Shown here piece by piece: positions 9,124 through 17,917 of a DNA stretch of 18,487 nucleotides; within the stretch, counting starts at the first letter, position 1, and each line of letters begins with the position of its first letter. The position numbers and the translations under genes were made by a program. The notes under the pieces are model-generated. The model worked only from the letters and a program-made list of their open reading frames with translations, was not told the origin of the DNA and made no database searches. Source of the DNA: Larix sibirica (taxonomy: Eukaryota; Streptophyta; Pinopsida; Pinales; Pinaceae); contig NWUY0300005376.1 in assembly GCA_004151065.3 (NCBI GenBank), positions 10,283-28,769 of the forward strand, read 5' to 3'.

Positions 9124-9135
9124 ACAAAGAGGGAG
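9124..9135 (+). other. Polypurine tract of the large Copia element
   Basis: ACAAAGAGGGAG abuts the TGTTAGC start of the 3' LTR. This is the expected primer site for plus-strand DNA synthesis. Confidence 0.8.
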
Positions 9136-9641
9136 TGTTAGCTTTCGATGTTACTCCAAAAGTGTTTACACCATGCTTAGGGGTGCTTCATGTGATATGG
9201 GGTGCATGGTGTATGGATAACCCTTGGTTGTTCCATGATGGACACACAGATGCCAAGGGGCTTGTACATTGATGGCTAAACCTTGTGTGGATGCTTGTGT
9301 CATTCTTTCTTAGAGCGTTCAAGAGCTAGACATCATAACGACATTCTTCATAATGTGCACATGGAGAGTGGGTGGCTTGTTTGGAGGACAACTTGCCTTG
9401 GAGGAGAAGCATTGAGCATCCTAGACCAAGGCATTGAGCCCTAGATGGCATGGGAACACATGGTTTCCTACATGGAGGCTTGTGGTCAGCTTGAGGACGC
9501 TTAGGTTGAAAGAGTGATCATGTAGGTGCAATGAACCCAAAGGAGCACATGACCTACGAGGAGCGTTGGAGAATTGGAGGCTTGTGGAGGTGGAGCATTC
9601 ATGTCTTGAAGCCTTGCTTGTTGGACATCTTCAACTTAGAG
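9136..9641 (+). repeat. 3' LTR, left part
   Basis: It begins TGTTAGCTTTC and aligns with 4824-5320 of the 5' LTR. Homology stops sharply after CTTAGAG at 9641, where the hAT-like element starts, and resumes at 10871. Confidence 0.9.
9634..9641. repeat. Left 8-bp target duplication of the hAT-like element
   Basis: ACTTAGAG here corresponds to CCTTACAG at 10871-10878. The uninterrupted 5' LTR reads CCTTAGAG, so each copy has one mutation from the original. Confidence 0.75.
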
Positions 9642-9780
9642 CATAGTAGCAAGATTTGGTCATATTGGGCTTTGGTGTATGGAAGTTCATATGGGATTGG
9701 AAATTCGACGAATATTTGACATAGTACAGATACGGTAAAGTTAACTAAATGGTTAAATATATTTACAATTTTAAACATTT

Positions 9781-9798
9781 AAAGATTGACAAAATGTT
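9781..9798. repeat. Left target duplication of SINE 1
   Basis: AAAGATTGACAAAATGTT is identical over 18 bp to 10036-10053. Confidence 0.9.
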
Positions 9799-10035
9799 TT
9801 TTTTGTTTGCTAGTTTGTCGGTGACTTGCGGGACTAGCCTGTGGTCTAAGAAACTAGGACCCAGGGGCATCTAAGCCATCAAAATCACCCGGGGATCGCA
9901 CCTGGATTGGGCCACACCAACCCTTAGCATGGTTGGANTTTTAAGTGTCTCCTCCCAGCTACCCTGCGGGGTTCGAACTCAGGTCGCCATGCAGAATGAG
10001 GCCTATCAAAACCAACCGTGCTAGAGGGATTTGAC
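9799..10035 (-). mobile_element. SINE 1, tRNA-derived, inside the hAT-like element
   Basis: On the minus strand a polymerase III A box (TAGCACGGTTGG, at 10012-10023, 11 of 12 to TRGYNNARNNGG) is followed by a B box (AGTTCGAACCC, at 9969-9979, 10 of 11 to GGTTCGANNCC). A body of about 170 bases then ends in an A-tail, seen as a T-run at 9799-9804 on the plus strand. The perfect 18-bp flanking duplication marks target-primed retrotransposition by a LINE. There is one ambiguous base at 9939. No tRNA cloverleaf is complete, so this is not a tRNA gene. Confidence 0.85.
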
Positions 10036-10053
10036 AAAGATTGACAAAATGTT
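10036..10053. repeat. Right target duplication of SINE 1
   Basis: Identical over 18 bp to 9781-9798. Confidence 0.9.
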
Positions 10054-10870
10054 AGTATGTGTATTGAAATATGTTCAAGTGTTTAAAATTCATGCTATAA
10101 TTTAACCATTAACGATTCAACACTAATCAATAAAATTTAATTGTTAAGATAAGAGTGGAACGTTCATGATATAGGTTAACTTTTAATCGTTCAACTCTTT
10201 GTTAATTAAAATACTAGAATATCCAATAATAAATCATACTATTCATAACTTTACCATAGCAAGACAATGGTCGCATTCATGAATCTTCAATCCATATGTG
10301 TTTTCATTTAAATAAATATAAACTCAAATGGTATAAGGGAGAATGACTTTGGAGACCAAGACAAAGTAAAGAATGGTTCCACGTAATCTTTTGAATGAAC
10401 GTTAAAGTCGTACTTAATCAACCTTAAAAAAATACATACAATCAAGCCATGAACCCAGAATTGAAACTTATGATTTAAAATTCATCTATATCATGTTGTT
10501 TCATTTGTACTTGTGTGTGAAACACTTCATTGTTAAACTCTATTTCTTGACACTGGTTATTTTCATGGGACTGGTGAGGGGCAGAAGATGATCACATGGT
10601 GCATATATATACATATGTCAAATTGTTATATCATATGTTATATTTTAAATTTGAGATATGCTTCAAGTTGCTTATAATGAGGAATGTTATTTTAAATTTT
10701 TTAACCGGTTTAAGTATATTTTTTAATTTTCTAAAATTTGAGACATGAATGTTTTTGTATATATGAGATGTCTACTTTTGTATTTTAGTCATACTAGATT
10801 TTTTCATTACGTATTTTTATGTATCAAATCATATTTGTATCTGTATCTGTACTCGAATCTTGCTACTATG

Positions 10871-10970
10871 CCTTACAGCTTGACATGTGTCACATGTAAA
10901 GAAAGCACTTCACATGTGGGCATGTCTTCTTGTGGATCGATTGCTTGTGATTAGGACCATTATTGTATTG
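10871..10970 (+). repeat. 3' LTR, right part, truncated
   Basis: CCTTACAGCTTGACATGTGTC here aligns with CCTTAGAGCTTGACAGGTGTC near 5313 of the 5' LTR, and the match continues through CATGTCTTCTTGTGGAT to about 10968. The last ~1250 bp of the LTR, including the position of the 5' copy's TATA box, is missing. Confidence 0.85.
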
Positions 10971-11800
10971 TTGGCCTCTCTTGGCAATCTCAATGATGGA
11001 TTTATTCTTCCTCTCTACAACCCTAGTCTCTTGTGGGTTCCCTCTTGATCCCTGCTTCCCTACAAAAAGGCATCAAAATCCTTAGAGGTGTATTCTCCTT
11101 CAATATCACATCTAAGCACTTTGATCTTCTTCCTTGTCTGATTTTCAACCAAGGGTTTGAATTATTTAAACTTAAAAAACATTTAATCCTTGCGCTTCAT
11201 ATACAATAAATCCAAGTTTTGCAAGGGGAATCATCAAAATGAAGGAAATACAATACAAACTACCTATGAATGATGAAGAAGACACAAACCCACACACATC
11301 TAAATGGATCAACTTGAGAATCTGTCTCAGTTTCCACGCCTAGATGGAAAAGAAACCTTTGAATGCTTGTCCCTTGCACACTCCAATCTTGTCAATCTTG
11401 AAGTGTAGAAATCTCTACACCACATTTTACAAGAGAGTAAGTGCTCCATATTGTAAGTGACCAAAGAACTTATGTCACAACTCAAACAGCTTGTCATCAT
11501 CATGCACTAGAGCGTGATGCTTTGATGCATCAGCAAATAGCCTATAAAGGCCCCCTTCACACACTCCTTTGGCCACGTTCTTCACTACAATCTCTAATAG
11601 TGTATCCTTGATCTTTAAACTCAACTATACTCTTCAAATTTGAGATAGTTGAAATAGAAAGAAGGTTCTTCGTCAAACCAAGTACAAACAAAAACATCAT
11701 GCAACTCAAGAACATCACTTAAAGGCATCTTGAAGGACATGGTGCCCATTCCATTCGCAAGATATGTAAAATTGAAGTGTATTTGAAAAAGTACCCATAA
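10971..11800 (-). pseudogene. pol: Minus-strand Copia pol fragment: protease end, zinc region, integrase core
   Basis: Reading leftward from about 11780 on the minus strand: NGMGTMSFKMPLSDVLELHD (end of protease region); an H-H-C-C zinc region near 11400-11520 with LVHDDDK-like and HKFFGHLQYGALTLLQ-like segments; then LIHLDVCGFV with the first catalytic Asp at 11298-11300. VLRCDIEGEYTSKDFDAF carries the second Asp at 11105-11107, and ERKNKSIIEIA carries the catalytic Glu at 11013-11015. A short deletion removed the segment before the Glu. The Trp of the LWH motif is now TGA (11475-11477), and several frames are needed. The fragment has no LTR of its own here. It belongs to a different Copia element from the one at 4824, because orientation and sequence differ. 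Confidence 0.8.
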
Positions 11801-13261
11801 AGAAGCGCAACAAGTGATTTGAATTGTGTACTCAATTTTGAATCTTGATCAAACATCTATCAATATCAACAATTTATGTTTAATGTATCTTTTGGCATCT
11901 TATACATGTTATATATTGGTCTTTTCTTTTAATATTTATATGGCAATGTGATTGTTTGATGTTATTATTACTTTATATTTGAAAAAAATGAAAAAATTAA
12001 TTTACTTTGTATTTTATAATGCCTGTCGTTGTTTGTCAATTTTTCCCCAATGTTTCCAATGTCCTGAGCTCAAAGACCCTCAACTGTTTTTTGTCAATGT
12101 TAATGTTTGCAACACTAGGGAGTAAAGCACTAACTCATGGCACAAGTTATCTGTATAAGGTAAGTAGGCTCTTATTAGCTAATTAATCCTATACACGATA
12201 ATTATCTATTACAGGCCTTATTTAGCAAAAGTCGCGATTACCAAACTTGTGAGCTTTGACCTAGATTCACAAGTTAAACCCTAGGCATTGATCTAGACAA
12301 ATTGTTACGAAGCATCAACAATTCAACTCACCAAGGGCATGTTCAACTCACAAGTACTCATGGATCACCTACACCTGATGAGTACTAGTTGATCATTGAC
12401 AGGCAACGAGTTGACATGTTGACCCACTAGAAAACTTTCCCAAGTGTTCTATAAATGTCCAAAAATGAGCCCTATTTGCTCATTTTCAACTTAGGTTCTT
12501 TTATCTTCACAATTTTTCTCATCTTCATATTTTTTCTTACTTTTATAATTTGTGCTAGTTGCGTTTTTCTTGAGTTGAATCAAATTGTTTTTCGTCAAGC
12601 CAAGTCAAGTAATTATGACATAAGTGGCTTGTACAAAATATCAAAGGACTAAAATTTAGAACATTGTCACATAACTACGAGCTTACATACAAAAAATCTC
12701 ATAAACATACACTTACTTGCATTGATAAAAAATTGTGTTTAGGCAAACAACATGGGTTCTTTTCTCAAGTGGAGCACGTTCACAACAAGGAATCAAAGAA
12801 GACAAGTATGGCATCCCTCAACACAAAACCAAACAAGTAATGGTTTCTAACTTGCTATCCTAGGAAGAACAAGGTTGGTGTTTGTTATTAGGGCCTAAGT
12901 AGCATTAATTTTGTCTCTTTTGCTCTTCTTGAGCCATTTTTAATGATTAGGGACCTTTTGGTTCTTGTTTATTACACAACCTAATCCTTTGCTTACTTGA
13001 CTATGGGTTATAATTTTGTTGGGTGGATTTTTTTGTGAAGTCCATTCTTTTTTTTCTTTTCGCAATGAAAATGGTGCCCTTAACTTCTTGAAGTGGGAAT
13101 GCCCCCCAAAACTATTATCGAAGTTCGCCCATCAAGGAAATTTGTACTAATATCTAATTGCATGGTTATGTTGGTTGAAATGAAGGGTGAGAATTTAACA
13201 AAATTCTATCCAAATGTTAGCTACTAAAATAGTCATTATGCTTAAAACATATAGCTAGTAT
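11801..13261. other. Unassigned AT-rich region
   Basis: No gene, RNA or recognisable transposon protein is seen on either strand. The open frames here (for example 12455-12652, hydrophobic and Phe/Ile-rich) look like chance products of T-rich sequence. The last ~170 bases may be a badly decayed upstream part of the Penelope-like element, but I could not align them. Confidence 0.5.
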
Positions 13262-14173
13262 ATGTTTGTGGATGATACTATTGTAATTTGGATGCACGGT
13301 CCTACTCTTAACCTATTTCTTACTCACCTTCACAAAATTTCTCTTGATATCCAATTCACAATGGAGATGCAAAAGGACAATACCCTCACATTCCTTGATG
13401 TTCTTGTATCTAAAGAATTAGACGGGTCCTTACCCCACAAGAAGAAAACTCATACCAATAGATATTTGCATGCACAATCCCACCACCACCCAGCACAAAA
13501 AATCATTGTCCTAAAAACCTAAGTCACTAGGGCTCTAGAATTTTAGACAAATACCACCTTAGATAAGAAAAGAAAACACCTCATAAAAGCCCTCCAATCC
13601 AACAATTACTCTAACACCTAAAGCAATAGAGCATTCCATAAAGCCCTCCATCCTAATACCCGACCTCATTCCAAGACCCAAACTACTCTCACCCAAGCAT
13701 ACCTCCCCTACATTCAAGAGGTTACCGATCAAATTGCTAAAGTTCTCATCACCAAAAAAAATCAAAACCACCTTCAAGCCCCACAAAACTCTTAAAAACG
13801 TTTTTAATAGTTGAAGACAAGTATGACCCACATCTATTCCAAGGGGTTTATGAGATTCGTTGCTCAAGTGTAGTTGCATACATTGGCCAAACTAGCCGCT
13901 CCATCAGGGGTAGACTTAATAAACATATTGGTGATACAAACCATAATCAAACATCTAAATTGGTAATCACTAAACATTCCTATAGTACAAAGCATCATAT
14001 ATGATATTTGTTTTGTTCAAATCAATACCCTTGCTAAAACACAACATTACTCCATTAGGCTCAAAAGATAAATCATCGAAATAGAAATGAACCCTGACAT
14101 CATATACCAAGACAATGGCTTTAAACTTGGTCAATCTTGGCAACCTATCATAAACCACCTCCACAACCATTAG
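13262..14173 (+). pseudogene. Penelope-like element: reverse transcriptase end and GIY-YIG endonuclease (Dryad type)
   Basis: The first open frame (13262-13522) starts MFVDDTIVIWMHGP, the reverse transcriptase catalytic motif C. It continues IQFTMEMQKDNTLTFLDVLV and ends with HSHHHPAQK-like residues (YLHAQSHHHPAQKIIVLKT), which is diagnostic of Penelope-like elements. The same frame runs on through stops as LDKKRKHLIKALQ and AYLPYIQEVTDQIAKVLI. It then shifts to the frame of 13813 for the endonuclease GVYEIRC...AYIGQTSRSIRGRL (GVY and YIG core, conserved Arg), and shifts back for IIEIEMNPDI and FKLGQSWQPI near 14075-14155. The intact protein copies RNA and nicks target DNA. This copy lacks most of its reverse transcriptase and is dead. 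Minus-strand open frames here are shadows. Confidence 0.85.
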
Positions 14174-14677
14174 TTTGTTCTTGGCATTGACTTGTTCATT
14201 TCTAACAACTAGGCAATCAACATTCCCCATCCTCCATCCATCAATTTTCCCTCTTGGAAGTTTATACCTTGTCTCAGTCCTTATCCCCTAATTAACGCCC
14301 ACCCCCCCTCTTTTCATGCTCTCCTAGCCCTTTCCCCTCCATGTTAAGTCCCTTCCATGTGACCTACACACTGCAGCCATCTTTTTAAATTCCCCCTTCT
14401 CCTTGTTTTTTTAATTATTTCTTCAACTGATATTTAGAATCACTCATCCACAGTACATATTTAATAGAATTTATAATTTTAGAAATCTTTTAAATAATAT
14501 TTAATCACTTGATGACCTGACTTGATGTTTAAGTTCCTCTTTTCTTTAATCTATTTTATTATTTTGTTCATAACATTTTATGTTAATTGGATGATTATTA
14601 TTGTTTTTACTAAAATTTTAATCTTTTATTTTCTAATCTCCACTTCTTTCACCTATATATGCGGTGCTGGTGGTTCT
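14174..14677. other. Pyrimidine-rich then AT-rich spacer after the Penelope-like element
   Basis: The C/T-rich stretch at about 14225-14410 may be the element's 3' untranslated end. The AT-rich part after it holds only a hydrophobic open frame (14522-14758) that I take for chance. The 3' boundary of the element is not resolved. Confidence 0.4.
14666..14677. repeat. Left target duplication of SINE 2
   Basis: GCTGGTGGTTCT matches GCTTGTGGTTCT at 14878-14889 at 11 of 12 bases. Confidence 0.6.
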
Positions 14678-14877
14678 CTTTTTTATTCCAAGGAAAATCT
14701 CAAATGGAAACACATGGGATGCTTCCCCACATCCAGGATGGCAATCCTAGCAAACTAGCCAGACTATACTAGTATACCTCACCCAGGGAGATTCAAACTA
14801 GGTATCTGCTGGCATGGAACTAGCCAAATGCCCAACAACATTGGCAACTAAAGCATGAGTTAACCCCTTGGGCTAGC
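14678..14877 (-). mobile_element. SINE 2, tRNA-derived
   Basis: On the minus strand the A box TAGCCCAAGGGG (14864-14875) is a perfect match to TRGYNNARNNGG. It is followed 65 bases later by a weaker B box AGTTTGAATCT (14789-14799; 8 of 11). The plus strand shows a T-run at 14679-14684, the A-tail of the minus-strand copy, next to the left duplication. Length is about 200 bp. Apart from a short GGCTAGT block, its body does not resemble SINE 1, so it is probably another family. Confidence 0.7.
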
Positions 14878-14889
14878 GCTTGTGGTTCT
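14878..14889. repeat. Right target duplication of SINE 2
   Basis: GCTTGTGGTTCT, one mismatch from the copy at 14666-14677. Confidence 0.6.
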
Positions 14890-15953
14890 ATCTACAGCAT
14901 AGTGCTCTACTATATTCTTTTGGCTGCTCTCCCCATATGATGAGTGGAGTGCTCAACTGAAATGTTAGGGATTTCAAAAACATTTATAGACAAAACTTAT
15001 CCAAAAGATGTACATTACAATATGCTGATCTGCTAAAATCTACATTGAGAAAAATTGGAGAACATTTTGTCAAGTAGGACAAGGCAAATCATTTGGAACT
15101 GTACTTGCTATCAAAGTAATGGCGGAGGTACAGAAGGCCATGAGGAGGAATTTCATCTATCTCGTGGCCGTCAATGAGACGAGCTGAGGTAGTGGAGCCT
15201 GACCGGCTTGGCAGCATTAAGCAATAGTTTATGGGCTCTGTTAATGGTCATACGGTAATAGTTTGTTTTTAAGGGTTCTGTTATTGATTGGTTTATGGCC
15301 TTTGTTAATGTTTGCAATAGGTTAGGGAAGGAGTAAATCCAAAATGGGTGTAATGGAATGGTCAAGTACGTTTACAATTGATGTTTTTTGGCATTACTCC
15401 GTCTGATTCTTGGATGAATCCAGGTAGCCGAACCCGAATTTCGTATTTTCAAATTTAGAATTATTAAATAAAGTTTATAGTTTATCCTTCCAAAGGAGGC
15501 AACTTGGAAACAACATCACAACATTAGGGAAAGTCGAGCCGGAAACACACATTTCTGAAAAACTTTAACCCGTGTTGAAGTTCCATTGCAGATTTTGAAT
15601 AATGAAATGGATAGATTCCAATAATCTTTCTTCCCCTAACTCAGCTGTCCAGACTTTAAAATTCAATGTTATCCATTAATTCATGTTTTACGGCATTGCC
15701 TCGGAACATTTTAGCACAATCCAGTGATGCGGTCAGCATGGTGGCCTTACCGCTACTTTCCGATTCTTTGTTTCCTATGAAAAGCAAGTTTGTACAGCTA
15801 ATTTTATTATACACGAATTTCGCTGTAAATGTTTATCCCGGAAAAAAAATTGAGGATTCATACAGATATAATTCCTTTCAATATCCATGTATGCGATTTT
15901 GTGATTCATTTATTTGAAGTAATTTGATTTAAAAAGTGGAAATAAAGACGTAC
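14890..15953 (-). other. Start of intron 1 of the minus-strand host gene
   Basis: Intronic if the donor at 15953 is used. The sequence is T/A-rich and shows no recognised exon. Near 15215-15320 an irregular repeat of a motif like TTATGGNCTNTGTTAATG occurs about three times. A 22-codon frame beginning MAEVQKAMRRN near 15120 (plus strand) resembles nothing I know. The acceptor of this intron was not found anywhere to the left. Confidence 0.45.
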
Positions 15954-16049
15954 CTTCTCCACCGGAAGGGTAAAGCAAGCTGTAGCAATGGCACCTACAA
16001 GTACAACTAACAGCGATCCCCGAAACACAGTGCCCCAGGAAACCGCCAT
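15954..16049 (-). CDS. First coding exon of a TVP38/TMEM64-like (VTT-domain) membrane protein
   Basis: The ATG at 16049-16047 has a strong context (A at -3, G at +4). It opens 32 codons beginning MAVSWGTVFRG, then a hydrophobic helix (SLLVVLVGAIATACF, residues 12-26), then TLPVEK. The last codon AAG is followed by a consensus donor GTACGT at 15953, so the intron is phase 0. From memory, plant SNARE-associated Golgi proteins of the TVP38/DedA-like group start with a similar W-G, hydrophobic stretch and LPVEK, and later exons carry the VTT domain with its G-rich loop. Such proteins sit in Golgi or other endomembranes and are thought to act in lipid or vesicle traffic. No later exon is seen, so the gene is partial here. 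The exon is open and free of decay, unlike everything to its left. Another short membrane-protein N-terminus cannot be excluded. Confidence 0.6.
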
Positions 16050-16053
16050 TTTC

Positions 16054-16152
16054 CTAGCAATCTTCACGAATTATACAAGGAAAAAATACGAATTCTTCTC
16101 TTAATTTGGTGTTTCTGAGAGTGCACACACTGTTTCTCGATCTCGGAAGCAT
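16054..16152 (-). other. Upstream ORF in the leader of the host gene, 32 codons
   Basis: An ATG at 16152-16150 opens a 32-residue frame (MLPRSRNSVCTLRN ...) that ends in TAG at 16056-16054, only four bases before the main ATG. It lies between the predicted transcription start and the main exon, so it would be in the mRNA. It could lower translation of the main protein. The peptide is not recognised, and its start context is weak to moderate. Confidence 0.45.
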
Positions 16153-16240
16153 TCAAGCAATTTTATCGTGTCGGATTAAGAGTATTCTTGTTTAGGTTGA
16201 AAGGCACGATGGCGTGTAGTGAAATATAAAGACACCGATT

Positions 16241-16248
16241 TATTTATA
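16241..16248 (-). promoter_or_regulatory. TATA box of the minus-strand host gene
   Basis: On the minus strand CTCTATAAATAAATC holds TATAAATA. It is about 190 bases before the main ATG, which predicts a transcription start near 16210 and a leader of about 160 bases. The fit in position and sequence supports the first-exon call. Confidence 0.6.
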
Positions 16249-16899
16249 GAGAGGACAGAAACAAATGGTATTTAATATAAGGGCTCGCCCATCATGGATA
16301 AATCATAGCATGACCTCGCTTTCTCTCTTTAATAATAACAAGTTCAACGCGGTCCCAGTCCCACAATTAGTACTTCGTTCCATATGATTTTGGGCATTAT
16401 TTTAAGGGAGCTTCCAGGCCATTACGGGACGTGGTTACGGTAGGTGGTGGCCATGTGTTCCAGCCTTGGCCATTTTATTTTACTTTATTTCAGAAGTGTG
16501 TTACTTTTTATATAAAAGTTGGATTCCTAGTTTCACCGTGAAGGGATTGGGTGAAACTAGTGCAACCTTCAAGGGATTGGACTAATCTATGGCGTTATTT
16601 TGGTGTGTTCGTCCTGGTATTTATATGGACATAAGGGATATGAGATGGAGGGGGTTGAGGGTTACACTTTGCGGTGGGTGTGGGTCTTCATTCTTGTTTC
16701 AAGATTAAGTTTAAGCCTCAATACTTCGTGTAAATTTGGTGGTAACTTTTTTGTTAGGTGGATTGTTCTTCCATTCGATATTAAGGATGGCCTCAATCTG
16801 AGTTTACTATGCTTCGATAGGTTTTTAGTATATTTTTTAAAAAGGGATATGGATAGAAATTCTCTTACTCTGAATTATAAGAAGGATATTGAGAGTAAC
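16249..16899. other. Upstream region of the host gene
   Basis: This covers the presumed promoter of the minus-strand gene. A G-box-like core ACGTGG sits near 16429-16434 (GGGACGTGGTTACGG), of the type bound by bZIP factors. An 11-bp perfect inverted repeat is at 16527-16560. The 101-codon plus-strand frame at 16600-16905 resembles nothing I know and is probably chance. Confidence 0.4.
16527..16560. repeat. Perfect 11-bp inverted repeat
   Basis: CTAGTTTCACC (16527-16537) and GGTGAAACTAG (16550-16560) flank a 12-base loop. The loop's GTGAAGGGATTG is nearly repeated just downstream (TTCAAGGGATTGG near 16569-16580). Confidence 0.8.
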
Positions 16900-17040
16900 T
16901 GTTAGGTTGTGGTCTAGTGTTTGGGACTATGTTTCACATACATTTTAGGTTTAAATCTTGGTAGGTGCAAAGCTTTTTGTGTTTGTTTGAGGGAGGTGAT
17001 TGATATTCTAGAGTTGATTTACCCCCCTCATTAAAAAGAG
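16900..17040 (+). mobile_element. SINE 3, tRNA-derived, plus strand
   Basis: The A box TGGTCTAGTG (16910-16919) matches TRGYNNANNG fully. The B box GGTTTAAATCT (16948-16958) differs from GGTTCGAATCC by three transitions, as expected of an old copy. The body ends near CCCCCCTCATTAAAAAG at about 17039. No clear target duplication was found, so both ends are approximate. Confidence 0.55.
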
Positions 17041-17917
17041 CTTTAACACATGTCAAACATACCAAGTTGTTATGAGTAGAACATTAATATTAAATTGTAT
17101 ATGTTAGGAACCGACCCTAACTTTCCTAGTTAAAGGAATAAGTTATAATTTAATGTACAATGGTCATCTTTATTAAATAAGGTTCATTGAGTACTTAAAG
17201 TATGTAATTAGTAAATGAAAGGTGGTCTCATTAAAAAGGTCCATTAGGTAGTTGACGTAGCCCCATTAGTGAAGCCCCACTTTGTGGTTAGGATTTGGGT
17301 TGGACATAAACTATTTATGGTAATAGATGTTGTTATCCCTCATGTTGCATGAGGCTTGCACTTGTGATTTTCATCACAACACTTGTGATTTTTTGTCACA
17401 AGGATTGAGCTTGTAGGATTGCATGGTCATATACTTTGATGGATAGGGGTATACTTATGTTTTGGCTAGGGGATGTTTATTCTTTTTTGTCAAGTTAACG
17501 ATATGATGGTTAGCTAGGAGGTGTTGGATGATATGTCTTCATGTGCTAGTGGTGTTCTAATTGGTGGGTTTGTGTATGCGTAGTGAGTAAAACCCTTCAT
17601 GATGTGGTGTGCTTCCCCTCTTTGATGATTTGAAGGTTGGATGTTTAGAATCGATGCAATTATTTACACTTAGTGCATTTCATGGAATGGGAACCATCAA
17701 CTTAGGGTCTCCCCAAGTTGAAAAGCATTAATAATTGTACTTTTGAGTGAAGGCTAAATTAAGGGTGTTGTACCATGGGTTTTCTAAGGTTTCATTGTGA
17801 TCTATTAAAACTAAGTATCTTGTCACCTTGAATACTAAAATGCTTATGGTTTACATTTTGGAATAATTAATCAACAATCATATTAGGAGCAGTTGGCATA
17901 CTTGCTTCTTGTTTATA
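17041..17917. other. Repeat-like region, possibly starting an old LTR at 17102
   Basis: The sequence from 17102 opens TGTTAGGAACCGACCCTAAC, an LTR-like TG start. A TATA-like ACTATTTATGG is near 17308, and two small hairpins (CCTCATG/CATGAGG at 17338-17354; TTGTGAT/ATCACAA at 17362-17379) sit where an LTR leader might be. No primer site, purine tract or second copy is visible, so the LTR reading is weak. No gene is recognised. Confidence 0.3.

Larger units (their letters stand above)
9642..10870. mobile_element. hAT-like non-autonomous DNA transposon inside the 3' LTR
   Basis: Its left end is CATAGTAGCAAGATTTG and its right end CGAATCTTGCTACTATG, terminal inverted repeats matching at 16 of 17 bases. 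Near-terminal GTACAGATAC motifs occur at both ends (about 9724 and, inverted, about 10840). An 8-bp duplication and CA...TG ends fit the hAT superfamily. It is 1229 bp long, or about 975 bp without the SINE and one copy of its duplication. I see no transposase (no BED finger or hAT dimerisation domain), so it would have depended on another copy's enzyme. It inserted after the Copia element and before the SINE. Confidence 0.85.
4824..10970 (+). mobile_element. Degraded Copia LTR retrotransposon, 3' LTR broken and invaded
   Basis: The order is 5' LTR (4824-6664), primer binding site (6665-6677), gag, protease, integrase tail, polypurine tract (9124-9135) and 3' LTR (9136-9641, resuming at 10871 to about 10970). 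Both LTRs begin TGTTAGCTTTC. Over their first 106 bp I count 15 differences (about 86% identity), so the insertion is old. Integrase core and reverse transcriptase are missing, and every coding segment has stops or frameshifts, so the element cannot move by itself. The 3' LTR is split by a hAT-like insertion and then cut off just before the place where the 5' LTR has its TATA box. Confidence 0.85.

Noticed and set aside
9969-10023. Possible tRNA gene because of good A and B boxes
   Set aside because: No acceptor stem or cloverleaf, and the A-tail and 18-bp duplication identify a SINE.
13559-14230. Minus-strand open frames of 106 and 86 codons
   Set aside because: They are complements of the Penelope-like endonuclease region, which explains the sequence on the plus strand.
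14522-14758. 78-codon hydrophobic plus-strand frame
   Set aside because: It is a chance product of T-rich sequence and runs into SINE 2.
16600-16905. 101-codon plus-strand frame
   Set aside because: No domain or homology recognised, no promoter, and it ends at the start of SINE 3; chance is likelier.
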